Origin: Betaproteobacteria bacterium
GTDB taxonomy: Bacteria > Pseudomonadota > Gammaproteobacteria > Burkholderiales > SG8-39
Direction of reading: 5' to 3'
DNA: 64,000 nt
Assembly (NCBI GenBank): GCA_009693435.1
Contig: SHXF01000006.1
Location: forward strand, 1 to 64,000
A model generated the notes under the pieces. It saw nothing but the letters and a program-made list of their open reading frames with translations, did not search any database and was not told where the DNA came from. The translations under genes were made by a program, and so were the position numbers. Shown here piece after piece: positions 54,170 through 61,829 of this stretch (position 1 is the stretch's first letter; each line of letters begins with the position of its first letter).

Positions 54170-54493
54170 ATGCGCGTCATTGCCAAACGGTCACTCCGGG
54201 AATTCTGGCAGCGACACCCTGATTCGGAAGGCCCGCTTGAGGCATGGCACGCAGAAGCGGTGAAGGCTTCCTGGCAGACACCTCAAGAGGTTAAGGCGCA
54301 GTTTCGGTCCGCCAGCATTCTCAAAAATGGCCGTGCTGTCTTCAATATCGGCGGCAATAAGTACCGCCTCATAGTTTCAATTGACTATGGGCGCAAGGCT
54401 TGCTTCGTGAAGTTCGTGGGAACTCACAAGCGATATGACGCCATCGATGCAGAGACCGTCAATGAATATTCGTCCAATCAAGACCGAAGCTGA
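54170..54493 (+). CDS. higB: HigB-type toxin
   Basis: A 107-residue HigB-like mRNA interferase of the type that starts MRVIAKRSLREFWQRHP and continues AVFNIGGNKYRLIVSIDYGRK and FVKFVGTHKRYDAID. It is a different HigB branch from the one at 42657. Its end overlaps the antitoxin start by 32 bp. Confidence 0.9.
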   Translation: MRVIAKRSLREFWQRHPDSEGPLEAWHAEAVKASWQTPQEVKAQFRSASILKNGRAVFNIGGNKYRLIVSIDYGRKACFVKFVGTHKRYDAIDAETVNEYSSNQDRS

Positions 54494-54878
54494 CTACGAC
54501 AACACCTTGCAAGAGGTAGATCGGCTGTGGGGCTCCAAGCAAAGCACCCCTAACGGCGATCGGCTTGATGTCTTGCTAGTCCTGGTCGAGGACTATGAAG
54601 CGAAGCACCACCCCATTTATCCGCCCGACCCTGTTGAAGCCATCAAGTTCCGGATGGAACAGATGAACCTGACGCGTAAAGACCTGGAGCCGATGATCGG
54701 CCCGCGTGGACGTGTCGCGGAGGTCATCAACCGCCGCCGGCCCCTATCGTTGGCCATGATCCGGAACCTGCATCGGAGCCTGCATATTCCGTTGGAGAGC
54801 TTGGTCCAAGCGTCTACGGCAGCGGGGGCTGACAATCGGTTCAAGGGGACGCACCCGCTTCGCGGGCGCGTCCCTTAA
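54462..54878 (+). CDS. higA: HigA-type antitoxin
   Basis: A 138-residue antitoxin with the N-terminal IRPIKTEADYDNTLQEVDRL segment and C-terminal XRE-like helix-turn-helix (MNLTRKDLEPMIGPRGRVAEVINRR) usual for partners of this HigB type. ATG 54462 lies within the end of the toxin gene, so the two are translationally coupled. Confidence 0.88.
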   Translation: MNIRPIKTEADYDNTLQEVDRLWGSKQSTPNGDRLDVLLVLVEDYEAKHHPIYPPDPVEAIKFRMEQMNLTRKDLEPMIGPRGRVAEVINRRRPLSLAMIRNLHRSLHIPLESLVQASTAAGADNRFKGTHPLRGRVP

Positions 54879-54985
54879 CCTGGGCGCTGGCGCCGCGTCC
54901 TTGGGCTCTGGGGCACCCACCGAACGGTCCATTCTCGACTTGTGGCATGCTTGCAGCTTGCCAACAACCCGTTCGGAGGAATGCC

Positions 54986-55210
54986 ATGGGTATTCCACTG
55001 GAGGCCCTCGAGTCCCAAGTGCTTCGGCTCCCAACGGCCGAGCGCAAACGACTGCTTGATCGCGTAGTAGCCAGCCTGGATGCTGACGCCGCGCGGGATG
55101 CCGCCTGGGACGCCATTGCCGCCGCCCGAGAGGCAGAAGCGACAAAGGATCCGGCATTGCTTGTCCCACTTGACGAGGTTCTGAAACAGCTCCGCGCCGA
55201 GCTTAAGTGA
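54986..55210 (+). CDS. Addiction-module antitoxin component
   Basis: A 74-residue protein of the addiction-module component family (MGIPLEALESQVLRLP, ERKRLLDRVVASL). These small helical proteins partner RelE/ParE toxins. ATG 54986 has GGAGGA at 54975-54980. The stop overlaps the toxin start as GTGA. Confidence 0.85.
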   Translation: MGIPLEALESQVLRLPTAERKRLLDRVVASLDADAARDAAWDAIAAAREAEATKDPALLVPLDEVLKQLRAELK

Positions 55211-55500
55211 GCAGATCGATACACCGGTTCGCCGCCGACGACCTGGCGGAAGCGGTTCGTTTCCCCAAGAAGGAAGCCGGCAACGGCGTCGCCCGACGCT
55301 TGCTGAACGAATTCGAAAGAGTCTCGAAGCTTATCGAGGAGTTCCCCGGCATCGGCACGCCAACGGCAGATGGTCGCCAGTCCTTCCCGCTGGTCGACTT
55401 CCCGTACTCCGTTATCTACCGCGCGGAGGAGTCCGGCATCCGAATCTTGGTGGTACGCCACCAGAATCGTGATCCGGAGTACGGTGATTCACGGCGATGA
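55207..55500 (+). CDS. RelE/ParE-family toxin
   Basis: A 97-residue RelE/ParE fold protein starting at GTG 55207. Conserved parts: RFAADDLAEAV, FPGIGTPTADGRQSFPLVDF, YSVIYRAEESGIRILVVRHQNRDP. It probably poisons gyrase or mRNA. It is coupled by a 4-bp overlap to the antitoxin gene. Confidence 0.87.
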   Translation: MSRSIHRFAADDLAEAVRFPKKEAGNGVARRLLNEFERVSKLIEEFPGIGTPTADGRQSFPLVDFPYSVIYRAEESGIRILVVRHQNRDPEYGDSRR

Positions 55501-55596
55501 ATACACATGTGCAAGTCGCAGTTGCAAAGGCCTCGCCTAAACCCGTAGCGCAACCGGACGCGCGGCAAACACCGCCATTCGAATGAGGAGATTGCA

Positions 55597-56610
55597 ATGC
55601 GCCCGTTCCCGTTAAACACGCCAGGTCGCTCGCTGCTCGCACTGGCGGCCACCACCACGGTGATCACCGCATTGCTCGCGGCCACGATAGCAACCGCCCA
55701 CGCGCAAGGCTGGCCGCAGCGGCCGGTGCGCATGATCGTGCCCTTCGCCGCGGGCGGTACCACCGACACCATCGGTCGCGTGGTCGCGCAATATCTGGGG
55801 GAACGTCTGGGCCAGTCGATGGTGGTGGAGAACCGCGGCGGCGGTGGCGGCACCGTCGGCGCCGAAGTCGGGGCGCGGGCGCAGCCCGATGGCTACACCG
55901 TACTGCTGGGCTCGGCCGAAGCCTATGGCATGACCCACGCCATCCTGAAGCGCCTGCCCTATAACCCGGAAAAGGACCTGGTGCCGGTGACCATGGTGTC
56001 GCGCGCGCCGAACTGCTTCGCGGTCCATCCGTCGATCAAGGCGACCACGCTGCGCGAACTGATCGACTACGCGCGCGCCAATCCGGGCAGGATCCGTTTC
56101 GGTTCGCCGGGGGTGGGATCCAATCCGCATCTCATCGGCGAGCTGCTGAAGGCGCGCTACGGCATCGACATCCAGCACGTGCCGTACAAGGGCGGCGGCG
56201 CGAGCATCATCGACGTGATGTCCGGCCAGATCGAAATGATCGTGACCGGCCTCAACACCGCCGGCCCGCGCCACAAGGCCGGCCAGATCCGCGCGCTCGC
56301 GAACACCGGCTCCACGCGCACGCCGCTGATGCCCGACGTGCCGACCATGGCTGAAGCCGGGGTCGAGGACTTCGTGCTGGGCGCGCTGTTCGGCGTGTTC
56401 GTGCCGGTGGGCACGCCGCAGGAAGTGGTCGCACGCCTGGCGCGCGAGCTCACCGCAATTTCCCAGCTGCCCGAATTTCGCAAGCGCCTGATCGAAGTCG
56501 GCCAGGAAGTCACCGAGCCGCTGTCGGGCGACGCGTTCGGCCGCTACATCAGCGGTGAGGCAAGACGCTGGCGCGAACTGGCGGAGAAGGCCGGCGTGAA
56601 AGACGAGTAG
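55597..56610 (+). CDS. Bug/TctC-family periplasmic solute receptor
   Basis: A 337-residue receptor with signal peptide, then GWPQRPVRMIVPFAAGGTTD, VENRGGGGGTVGAE, DGYTVLLGSAEAYGM and QHVPYKGGGASIIDVM. It lies between two toxin-antitoxin units. Its last codons (KDE and stop) are repeated three times in 14-bp units. Confidence 0.92.
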   Translation: MRPFPLNTPGRSLLALAATTTVITALLAATIATAHAQGWPQRPVRMIVPFAAGGTTDTIGRVVAQYLGERLGQSMVVENRGGGGGTVGAEVGARAQPDGYTVLLGSAEAYGMTHAILKRLPYNPEKDLVPVTMVSRAPNCFAVHPSIKATTLRELIDYARANPGRIRFGSPGVGSNPHLIGELLKARYGIDIQHVPYKGGGASIIDVMSGQIEMIVTGLNTAGPRHKAGQIRALANTGSTRTPLMPDVPTMAEAGVEDFVLGALFGVFVPVGTPQEVVARLARELTAISQLPEFRKRLIEVGQEVTEPLSGDAFGRYISGEARRWRELAEKAGVKDE

Positions 56611-56637
56611 TCAAAGACGAGTAGTCAAAGACGAGTA
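56596..56637. repeat. Three 14-bp units spanning the Bug stop codon
   Basis: GTGAAAGACGAGTA at 56596 is followed by two copies of GTCAAAGACGAGTA at 56610 and 56624. The first unit encodes the gene's final residues, and the stop TAG is at 56608-56610. Confidence 0.9.
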
Positions 56638-56714
56638 GCGTGCGCCATGCGCACGAATCGGCGGTGGTCGGGCGCTTTGCTGCGTGCTTCTATTCACAGG
56701 CCCGGGCATGGATT

Positions 56715-57008
56715 TCACGACGCGTCGAATATTTCCGGAAGATCGCGGCCACCGTAAATAACGCGCTCGATGCTCACAACCTCACCGACGACGCGAAACA
56801 GGATTGCATAATTGCCGACCGTCGCCATTCGCGCTTCTTCGCCTATGTCGGGACGCAGCCGGTACAGCAGCGGATTGCGCTGAATGTCGGAGAACTTCGC
56901 ACGAATATCCCGGATGAAGGTGACGGCGCGGCGGGGATTGTCCTGGGCGATATAGCCGGCGATGTCGTCGAGGTCGCCTTCAACGAATCGGGAGATTTCC
57001 TGATGCAT
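56715..57008 (-). CDS. RelE/ParE-family toxin
   Basis: A 97-residue ParE-like toxin (VEGDLDDIAGYIAQDNPRRA, FSDIQRNPLLYRLRPDIG, NYAILFRVVGEVVSIERVIYGGRD). Its start codon shares one base with the antitoxin stop, giving tight coupling. Confidence 0.88.
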   Translation of the reverse strand: MHQEISRFVEGDLDDIAGYIAQDNPRRAVTFIRDIRAKFSDIQRNPLLYRLRPDIGEEARMATVGNYAILFRVVGEVVSIERVIYGGRDLPEIFDAS

Positions 57009-57292
57009 CAGTCAGTGTCGGAAGCGTCCGCGATGGCCTGGTACTTGCGTTCCAGGCGTGCGAGCACCTCTTCGGCCGGTATGCCCGGTGACGAGCTGCC
57101 AAGCGCTTCTTGCCATAACAGGCGCAATTCGGCAACGCCTTGTTGGCGCAGGCTGCGCTTGTGCGTCCAGATGCGCAGCGCGTCGCGGATGACCTCGCTG
57201 CTGGACGCGTACTCGCCCGTGGCAACCGCTCCGCGAATGGTGGCCACCATCTCGGGTGGCAATGCAATGCTGATCTTCTCGGCGGCGCTCAT
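57008..57292 (-). CDS. ParD/CopG-type antitoxin
   Basis: A 94-residue ribbon-helix-helix antitoxin: ISIALPPEMVATIRGAVATG then YASSSEVIRDALRIW. The longer frame to 57367 is less likely because ATG 57292 begins the domain directly. It is upstream of, and overlaps by one base, the toxin gene. Confidence 0.87.
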   Translation of the reverse strand: MSAAEKISIALPPEMVATIRGAVATGEYASSSEVIRDALRIWTHKRSLRQQGVAELRLLWQEALGSSSPGIPAEEVLARLERKYQAIADASDTD

Positions 57293-57479
57293 GGACGGTA
57301 CCCCGCAATACTGGGAGTGCGAATAATTGCGACCAAGATAGCAAAGGAGGCAAGGCGTTGCAATCACGGGGCAGACACTGCAGGGTTACCGGCTAATCGG
57401 CCATAAAGAGGTTTGCCGGCTAATATGCCGAGACGCTGATGCATCTGCATTCAGCCCGCCGATCTGCAAGGGAGAAAGC

Positions 57480-58499
57480 ATGAAAAGATATGCCCCGCAA
57501 TCATCCGGACGAATCTTCACGTCCACATGGCTCGCGCTCGAATTGCTCGCTGCCGCAGCGCTTGCCGCCATGCCGCTCGCTGCATCGGCGCAGGCCTATC
57601 CGTCGCGTCCGATACGCTGGATCGTCTCCTTCGCCGCGGGCAGCAGCTACGATGTGCTGAGCCGCACCGTCGCGGCGCAGATGGCCAGCGCCATGGGCCA
57701 GCCCATCGTTGTGGAAAACCGCTCGGGCGCCGCCGGCATCGTCGCCACCGAATTCGTGGTCAAGTCGGCGGCGGACGGCTACACGCTGGTGTCCGCCGAC
57801 AACTCCACCTATGTCTACAACCCGCTGCTGTATCGCAAGCTGCCCTATGACGCGGACCGGGACCTGCAGCCGGTAGGCCTGCTCGGCGGCGCGCCGCTGT
57901 TCCTCAGCGTGGCCGAGACGACGGGTTTGAAGAGCATGAAGGAGTTCATAGAATACGTCCGGGCGAACCCCGGCAAGATGAGCTATGGCTCGGCGGGTAG
58001 CGGCAGCATCCAGCACATGTCGATCGAATTGCTGAAGAAGGCCGCGGGCCTGGACATGGTGCACGTGCCCTACAAGGGCGCGGCGCTGGCGGTGCCGGAC
58101 CTCATCGCCGGCCGCATCGGCGTGATGATACTGGTGTACGGGACCGCCCTGCCGCATGTGACCTCAGGCAAGCTGCGCATCCTCGCCACCACCGACGGCG
58201 CGCGCGCTGCGATGCTGCCCGATACGCCCACAGTCAGCGAGGCCGGCCTGCCGGGATTCGATGTGCCCGCCTGGTTCGGCGGTGTGGCGGCGCCGGCCGG
58301 CGTGCCGCGCGAGATCATCGCCCGCCTCAACCAGGAAGTGCGCCGCGCCTCGGCGGATCCCAAGGTCGCCGCGCGCGTGCGCGAGGTAGGCTATACGGCG
58401 CCGCCGGCCATGGATCCGCAGCAAATCGGGGAGATGTACCGCAAGGAACGCCTTACCTGGACACCGCTGATCCGCTCACTCGCGATTACGCTGGATTGA
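57480..58499 (+). CDS. Bug/TctC-family periplasmic solute receptor
   Basis: A 339-residue receptor: signal peptide ending SAQA, then YPSRPIRWIVSFAAGSSYDV, VENRSGAAGIVATE, DGYTLVSADNSTYVYNPLLY, VHVPYKGAALAVPDL. AAGGGAG precedes ATG 57480. It is the close tandem paralogue of the gene at 58656-59675. Both share the SYDV variant in place of the usual Thr/Asn-Asp, which suggests a related ligand. Confidence 0.92.
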   Translation: MKRYAPQSSGRIFTSTWLALELLAAAALAAMPLAASAQAYPSRPIRWIVSFAAGSSYDVLSRTVAAQMASAMGQPIVVENRSGAAGIVATEFVVKSAADGYTLVSADNSTYVYNPLLYRKLPYDADRDLQPVGLLGGAPLFLSVAETTGLKSMKEFIEYVRANPGKMSYGSAGSGSIQHMSIELLKKAAGLDMVHVPYKGAALAVPDLIAGRIGVMILVYGTALPHVTSGKLRILATTDGARAAMLPDTPTVSEAGLPGFDVPAWFGGVAAPAGVPREIIARLNQEVRRASADPKVAARVREVGYTAPPAMDPQQIGEMYRKERLTWTPLIRSLAITLD

Positions 58500-58516
58500 T
58501 TGCGCTGGATTGATTG
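58489..58516. repeat. Two 14-bp units spanning a Bug stop codon
   Basis: CGCTGGATTGATTG occurs at 58489-58502 and again at 58503-58516. The first copy contains the gene's last codons and its TGA at 58497-58499. Confidence 0.9.
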
Positions 58517-58542
58517 CACCTGGCAGATTATATTTTTTTTGA

Positions 58543-58572
58543 TTGACAATATCGTGGAAACCGTCGTCTTAT
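58543..58572 (+). promoter_or_regulatory. Possible promoter for the second Bug paralogue
   Basis: A perfect TTGACA at 58543-58548 is followed after 18 bp by TCTTAT at 58567-58572, in an AT-rich stretch that is unusual for this genome. The gene starts 84 bp later. The -10 match is only fair. Confidence 0.4.
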
Positions 58573-58655
58573 CTGCACATGATTCGATAAAAGTTTCAAA
58601 ATTGCCGAATGTCTGGCGCATGTGGAATAGCCAGGCTGACCTACGAGGGGAATAC

Positions 58656-59675
58656 ATGGACAGGCCAACTACAAAGACAACCGCAGGTATCGCCACCGCC
58701 GCATGGCTCGCGCTCGAATTGATCGCGGCCGCGGCGCTGGTCGCCATGCCTGTTGCCGCAACCGCGCAGGCGTATCCGTCGCGTCCGATACGCTGGGTTG
58801 CCTCCTTCGCTCCAGGCAGCAGCTACGATGTGCTCACCCGCACCGTCGCCGCGCAGATGTCGATCGCCATGGGCCAGCCCATCGTCGTCGAAAACCGCCC
58901 CGGCGCCTCGGGCATCGTCGGCACCGAAATCGTGACCAAGTCGCTGCCGGACGGCTACACCTTGGTGTCCGCCGACAACGCCACCTACGTCTACAACCCG
59001 CTGCTCTATCGCAAGCTGCCCTACGACCCGGACAAGGACCTGCAGCCGGTGGGCCTGCTGGGCGGCGCGCCGCTGTTTCTCACCGTGGGCGAGGCTACCG
59101 GCCTCAAGAGCCTGAAGGAACTGATCGACTATGTGCGGGCGAATCCCGGCAAGATGAGTTACGGCTCCTCGGGTTCGGGCAGCATCCAGCACATGTCGAT
59201 CGAACTGTTCAAGAAGGCGGGGGCGCTGGACATCGTGCATGTCCCCTACAGGGGCGCGGCGCAGGGGGTGCTGGATCTGGTTGCCGGTCGCATCGGGCTG
59301 ATGATCCTGGTGTACGGCACCGCCGCGCCGCATGTGGCGACCGGCAAGCTGCGCATCCTCGCCACCAGCGACGGCGCGCGCTCTCCCTTGCTGCCCAATA
59401 CGCCCACGGTCGGCGAGTCCGGCCTGTCGGGTTTCGAAGTGCCCGGCTGGTTTGGCGGTGTCGCTGCGCCGGCCGGCGTGCCGCGCGAGATCATTGCCCG
59501 CCTCAACCAGGAAGTGCAGCGCGCCAATGCGGACCCCAAGGTGGCGGCGCGCGTGCGCGACGTCGGCTACGTCACGCCGCAGCCCATGGATACCCAGCAA
59601 ATCGGCGAGATGTACCGCAAGGAGCGCGTCACCTGGGCGCCGCTGCTACGCACGCTCGCGGTTTCTTTGGACTAA
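58656..59675 (+). CDS. Bug/TctC-family periplasmic solute receptor
   Basis: A 339-residue receptor nearly collinear with the preceding paralogue (YPSRPIRWVASFAPGSSYDV, VENRPGASGIVGTE, DGYTLVSADNATYVYNPLLY). The open frame begins at 58500, but ATG 58656 with GAGGGG and an intact signal peptide is the start. Its stop codon lies in the first of eight 23-bp repeat units. Confidence 0.92.
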   Translation: MDRPTTKTTAGIATAAWLALELIAAAALVAMPVAATAQAYPSRPIRWVASFAPGSSYDVLTRTVAAQMSIAMGQPIVVENRPGASGIVGTEIVTKSLPDGYTLVSADNATYVYNPLLYRKLPYDPDKDLQPVGLLGGAPLFLTVGEATGLKSLKELIDYVRANPGKMSYGSSGSGSIQHMSIELFKKAGALDIVHVPYRGAAQGVLDLVAGRIGLMILVYGTAAPHVATGKLRILATSDGARSPLLPNTPTVGESGLSGFEVPGWFGGVAAPAGVPREIIARLNQEVQRANADPKVAARVRDVGYVTPQPMDTQQIGEMYRKERVTWAPLLRTLAVSLD

Positions 59676-59855
59676 CCGTACGCGGTTTCCTGAACTAACC
59701 GCTCGCGGATTCCAAGACTAACCGCTCGCGGTTTCCAAGACCAACCGCTCGCGGTTTCCACGACTAACCGCTAGCGGTTTGCTCAATTAACCGCTAGCGG
59801 TTTCCTCAACTAACCGCTAGCGGTTTGCTCAACTAACCGCTAGCGGTTTCCTCAA
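59672..59855. repeat. Eight exact-length 23-bp palindromic units between convergent stop codons
   Basis: Units begin at 59672, 59695, 59718, 59741, 59764, 59787, 59810 and 59833, and total 184 bp. The core in the later units is the perfect palindrome AACCGCTAGCGGTT; earlier units have CTCGCGG or TACGCGG. The first unit contains the TAA of the Bug gene, and the base after the last unit begins the TAG of the convergent TenA-like gene. A partial related copy lies in the Bug coding end (CTCGCGGTTTC at 59656). It may act as a bidirectional terminator. Confidence 0.95.
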
Positions 59856-60557
59856 CTACCGCTGCGTGGCGCGCTCTACGCCGTCCAGCGACAGCCAGTA
59901 GATGTCCAGCGCCTCGCTGACCGCATTACGCACCTGGTCGCGCAAGGCATCCGTGTTCGCGTGGCGGCTGAGATTCGCCCAGCCTTCGCCGGCATGGCCG
60001 CCGTCCTCGCTGTCGGCTTCGATATGTCCGATGAACCAGGAGAGGTTGGCGCGCGGAATCCGGTAGTGCCCCTCCAGCGCCTTGACCCAGTGCGGGAAGG
60101 CGATCGGATTCTGCGATTCGACGCAGACCTGCGCGGCGAGTGTCTCGAGGAACGTGCCCAGCGAATACTTGTAGAGGTAGAAGTAGCGCACCGCGAGCGC
60201 CTCCGGCAGAGGCTTGGTCGCCATCAGTTGCGCGGTGCTCATGCCCAGCGCCTCGGCGAAACGGAGCAGCCAGCCAGAGTGGCTCTCCTCACCCGAGTAG
60301 CCGCATTCCTCGCCGATGGCCTCCCACAGGTGCTTGCGCGAGGCTTCGTCGGGCGCCTTGCCGAGCAGCGGCACCAGCGATATCCCGCCCAGGCTGGTGA
60401 TGCCCTTGTAGCGCTGCGCCACCCAGACCCGCAAATCGTCCAGCGTGGCCTTGCACTCGATGACGCGCCGTGCGAATGGGTGGTGCAGGTTGGCATTGCG
60501 CCTGGCGACCATGGTACGAAGTTCATCGACGAAGGGATCGGTTGCGGCGGCGGCCAT
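59856..60557 (-). CDS. TenA/THI-4/PqqC-family (heme-oxygenase-like fold) protein
   Basis: A 233-residue helical protein of the TenA/PqqC superfamily. Candidate metal or active-site residues: WEAIGEECGYSGEESHSGW, CVESQNPIAFPHWVKALEGHY and FIGHIEADSEDGGHAGEG, with Glu, His, Glu, Asp and His in diiron-like spacing. Members include thiaminase II, PqqC and diiron oxygenases; which of these applies is not clear. It lies downstream of the triple-RidA gene on the same strand after a 132-bp gap. Confidence 0.78.
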   Translation of the reverse strand: MAAAATDPFVDELRTMVARRNANLHHPFARRVIECKATLDDLRVWVAQRYKGITSLGGISLVPLLGKAPDEASRKHLWEAIGEECGYSGEESHSGWLLRFAEALGMSTAQLMATKPLPEALAVRYFYLYKYSLGTFLETLAAQVCVESQNPIAFPHWVKALEGHYRIPRANLSWFIGHIEADSEDGGHAGEGWANLSRHANTDALRDQVRNAVSEALDIYWLSLDGVERATQR

Positions 60558-60689
60558 GCGGGGTTCTCCTTGTGCGGGCGTTTGTGTGGATGTATGTGCG
60601 ACTGTGGGCAGTGATTGCGTGGGTGATTGTAGTACTCCGCCAAATCGCGGGTGATTGGGAGGCGGAGAAAGCGCACGGAAGAATCAGGA

Positions 60690-61829
60690 TTACCCCGACC
60701 TCCCCTGCACGGCGATGGCGCACAGACTCACCGTCGCGCCATGACCAGAGTCTGCGCCCGCAGCGACGACGGCCGGCAGTCCGCCCGGAAAGCGCTCGCG
60801 CAGGGTATCGCCCAGCCGCTCGGCCCAGCTGATGTCGCCGAGATAAAGGTCTATCCGTGCCACCGCTGCAAGGTCTGTCCCGGCCAGGCGCAGTCGCGCG
60901 TCGAGCAAGTCGAGCGCAGCGTGGAGCGCGCGCTCCGGATCGGTGGACATGCCACTTTGATGCAGGGCCGGCGCGCGACACGCGCCGACGAAAACAAATC
61001 CGCCGCCGCACACCGCTGCGATTTCCCGGCTGTCCGGCATGGAAATCACCTGCTTTTCTCCGTGACCCCGCGCAAGGGCAAGCGCGGTCACTTCGATCTC
61101 GCCCTTTCCGCCCAGGAGCACACCCGTCGTTGCAGCCGCCCAGGCCTCGTCTCCCAGCAGACTGCGGCGCACCGCGCGTTCATCGTCATCGCGCTGCACG
61201 TCACGCAGATAGCAATCGAGGCGCAGGATGCGATCGGTTGTGGCGCCGCACAGGTGCAGGATGCGCCGCATTTTCTCGTAACAGCCGAGCGCTTCGTCAC
61301 GCAGCGCATCGGGGTGTGCCGCGCTTGCATTGCGCGCATCGCGCAGGCCCGAAACAAAAAGAAAGGGGCCCGCCGCCACGGCCGAGGAGATGTTCTCCAT
61401 TGCGAACGCAGGGCCGCTCACCATCACCGTTTTTTCTTTGGGCGAGCGCACCGCGATCACTGCGGTGGTCAGCAAGTTGATCCCCGCCATGCGCGCGGCC
61501 ACGCCGGTGCTGGTCAGGGGCGCGGGCTTGCCGAAAATCCTGCCGCGCACTGTTTGCCGGCGCGGCAGCCAGTCCTGGCTGCGGGTGAAATGATCGAGGC
61601 GCACCACGCTCTCCATGCCGACGCCGGCCGCGCCGAGCAGCAACGCCACTGCGCCGTAAGAGTTTTCGCACTGCGCCTCCACCTGTCCGGCGAGGCCGGG
61701 GTCGATGCGGCCGGTGTGCAATTCGCGCTGCCCGTCGCAACCGGAGGTAAAGAGGAACGAGCCGGCCTCGACCAGACCGGCGCCCAATCCGGGGTGCTCC
61801 GCCACCAGCACCCGCTTCGTGTGCATCAT
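60690..61829 (-). CDS. Triple RidA/YjgF-domain protein
   Basis: A 379-residue protein with three consecutive Rid-type domains. They are about 1-125 (AGSFLFTSGCDGQ, GMESVVRLDHFTR), 130-255 (GPFLFVSGLRDARN, DRILRLDCYLRDV) and 265-375 (GGFVFVGACRAPA, VARIDLYLGD). The open frame runs to 62273, but ATG 61829 overlaps the hyuB stop as ATGA and starts the first domain. Rid domains normally act as trimers, so a covalent triple could form a self-contained trimer (inference). It is co-transcribed with hyuAB. Confidence 0.82.
   Translation of the reverse strand: MMHTKRVLVAEHPGLGAGLVEAGSFLFTSGCDGQRELHTGRIDPGLAGQVEAQCENSYGAVALLLGAAGVGMESVVRLDHFTRSQDWLPRRQTVRGRIFGKPAPLTSTGVAARMAGINLLTTAVIAVRSPKEKTVMVSGPAFAMENISSAVAAGPFLFVSGLRDARNASAAHPDALRDEALGCYEKMRRILHLCGATTDRILRLDCYLRDVQRDDDERAVRRSLLGDEAWAAATTGVLLGGKGEIEVTALALARGHGEKQVISMPDSREIAAVCGGGFVFVGACRAPALHQSGMSTDPERALHAALDLLDARLRLAGTDLAAVARIDLYLGDISWAERLGDTLRERFPGGLPAVVAAGADSGHGATVSLCAIAVQGRSG

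Noticed and set aside
59672..59855. CRISPR array
   Set aside because: The 23-bp units are directly adjacent with no unique spacers and no cas genes in the window.
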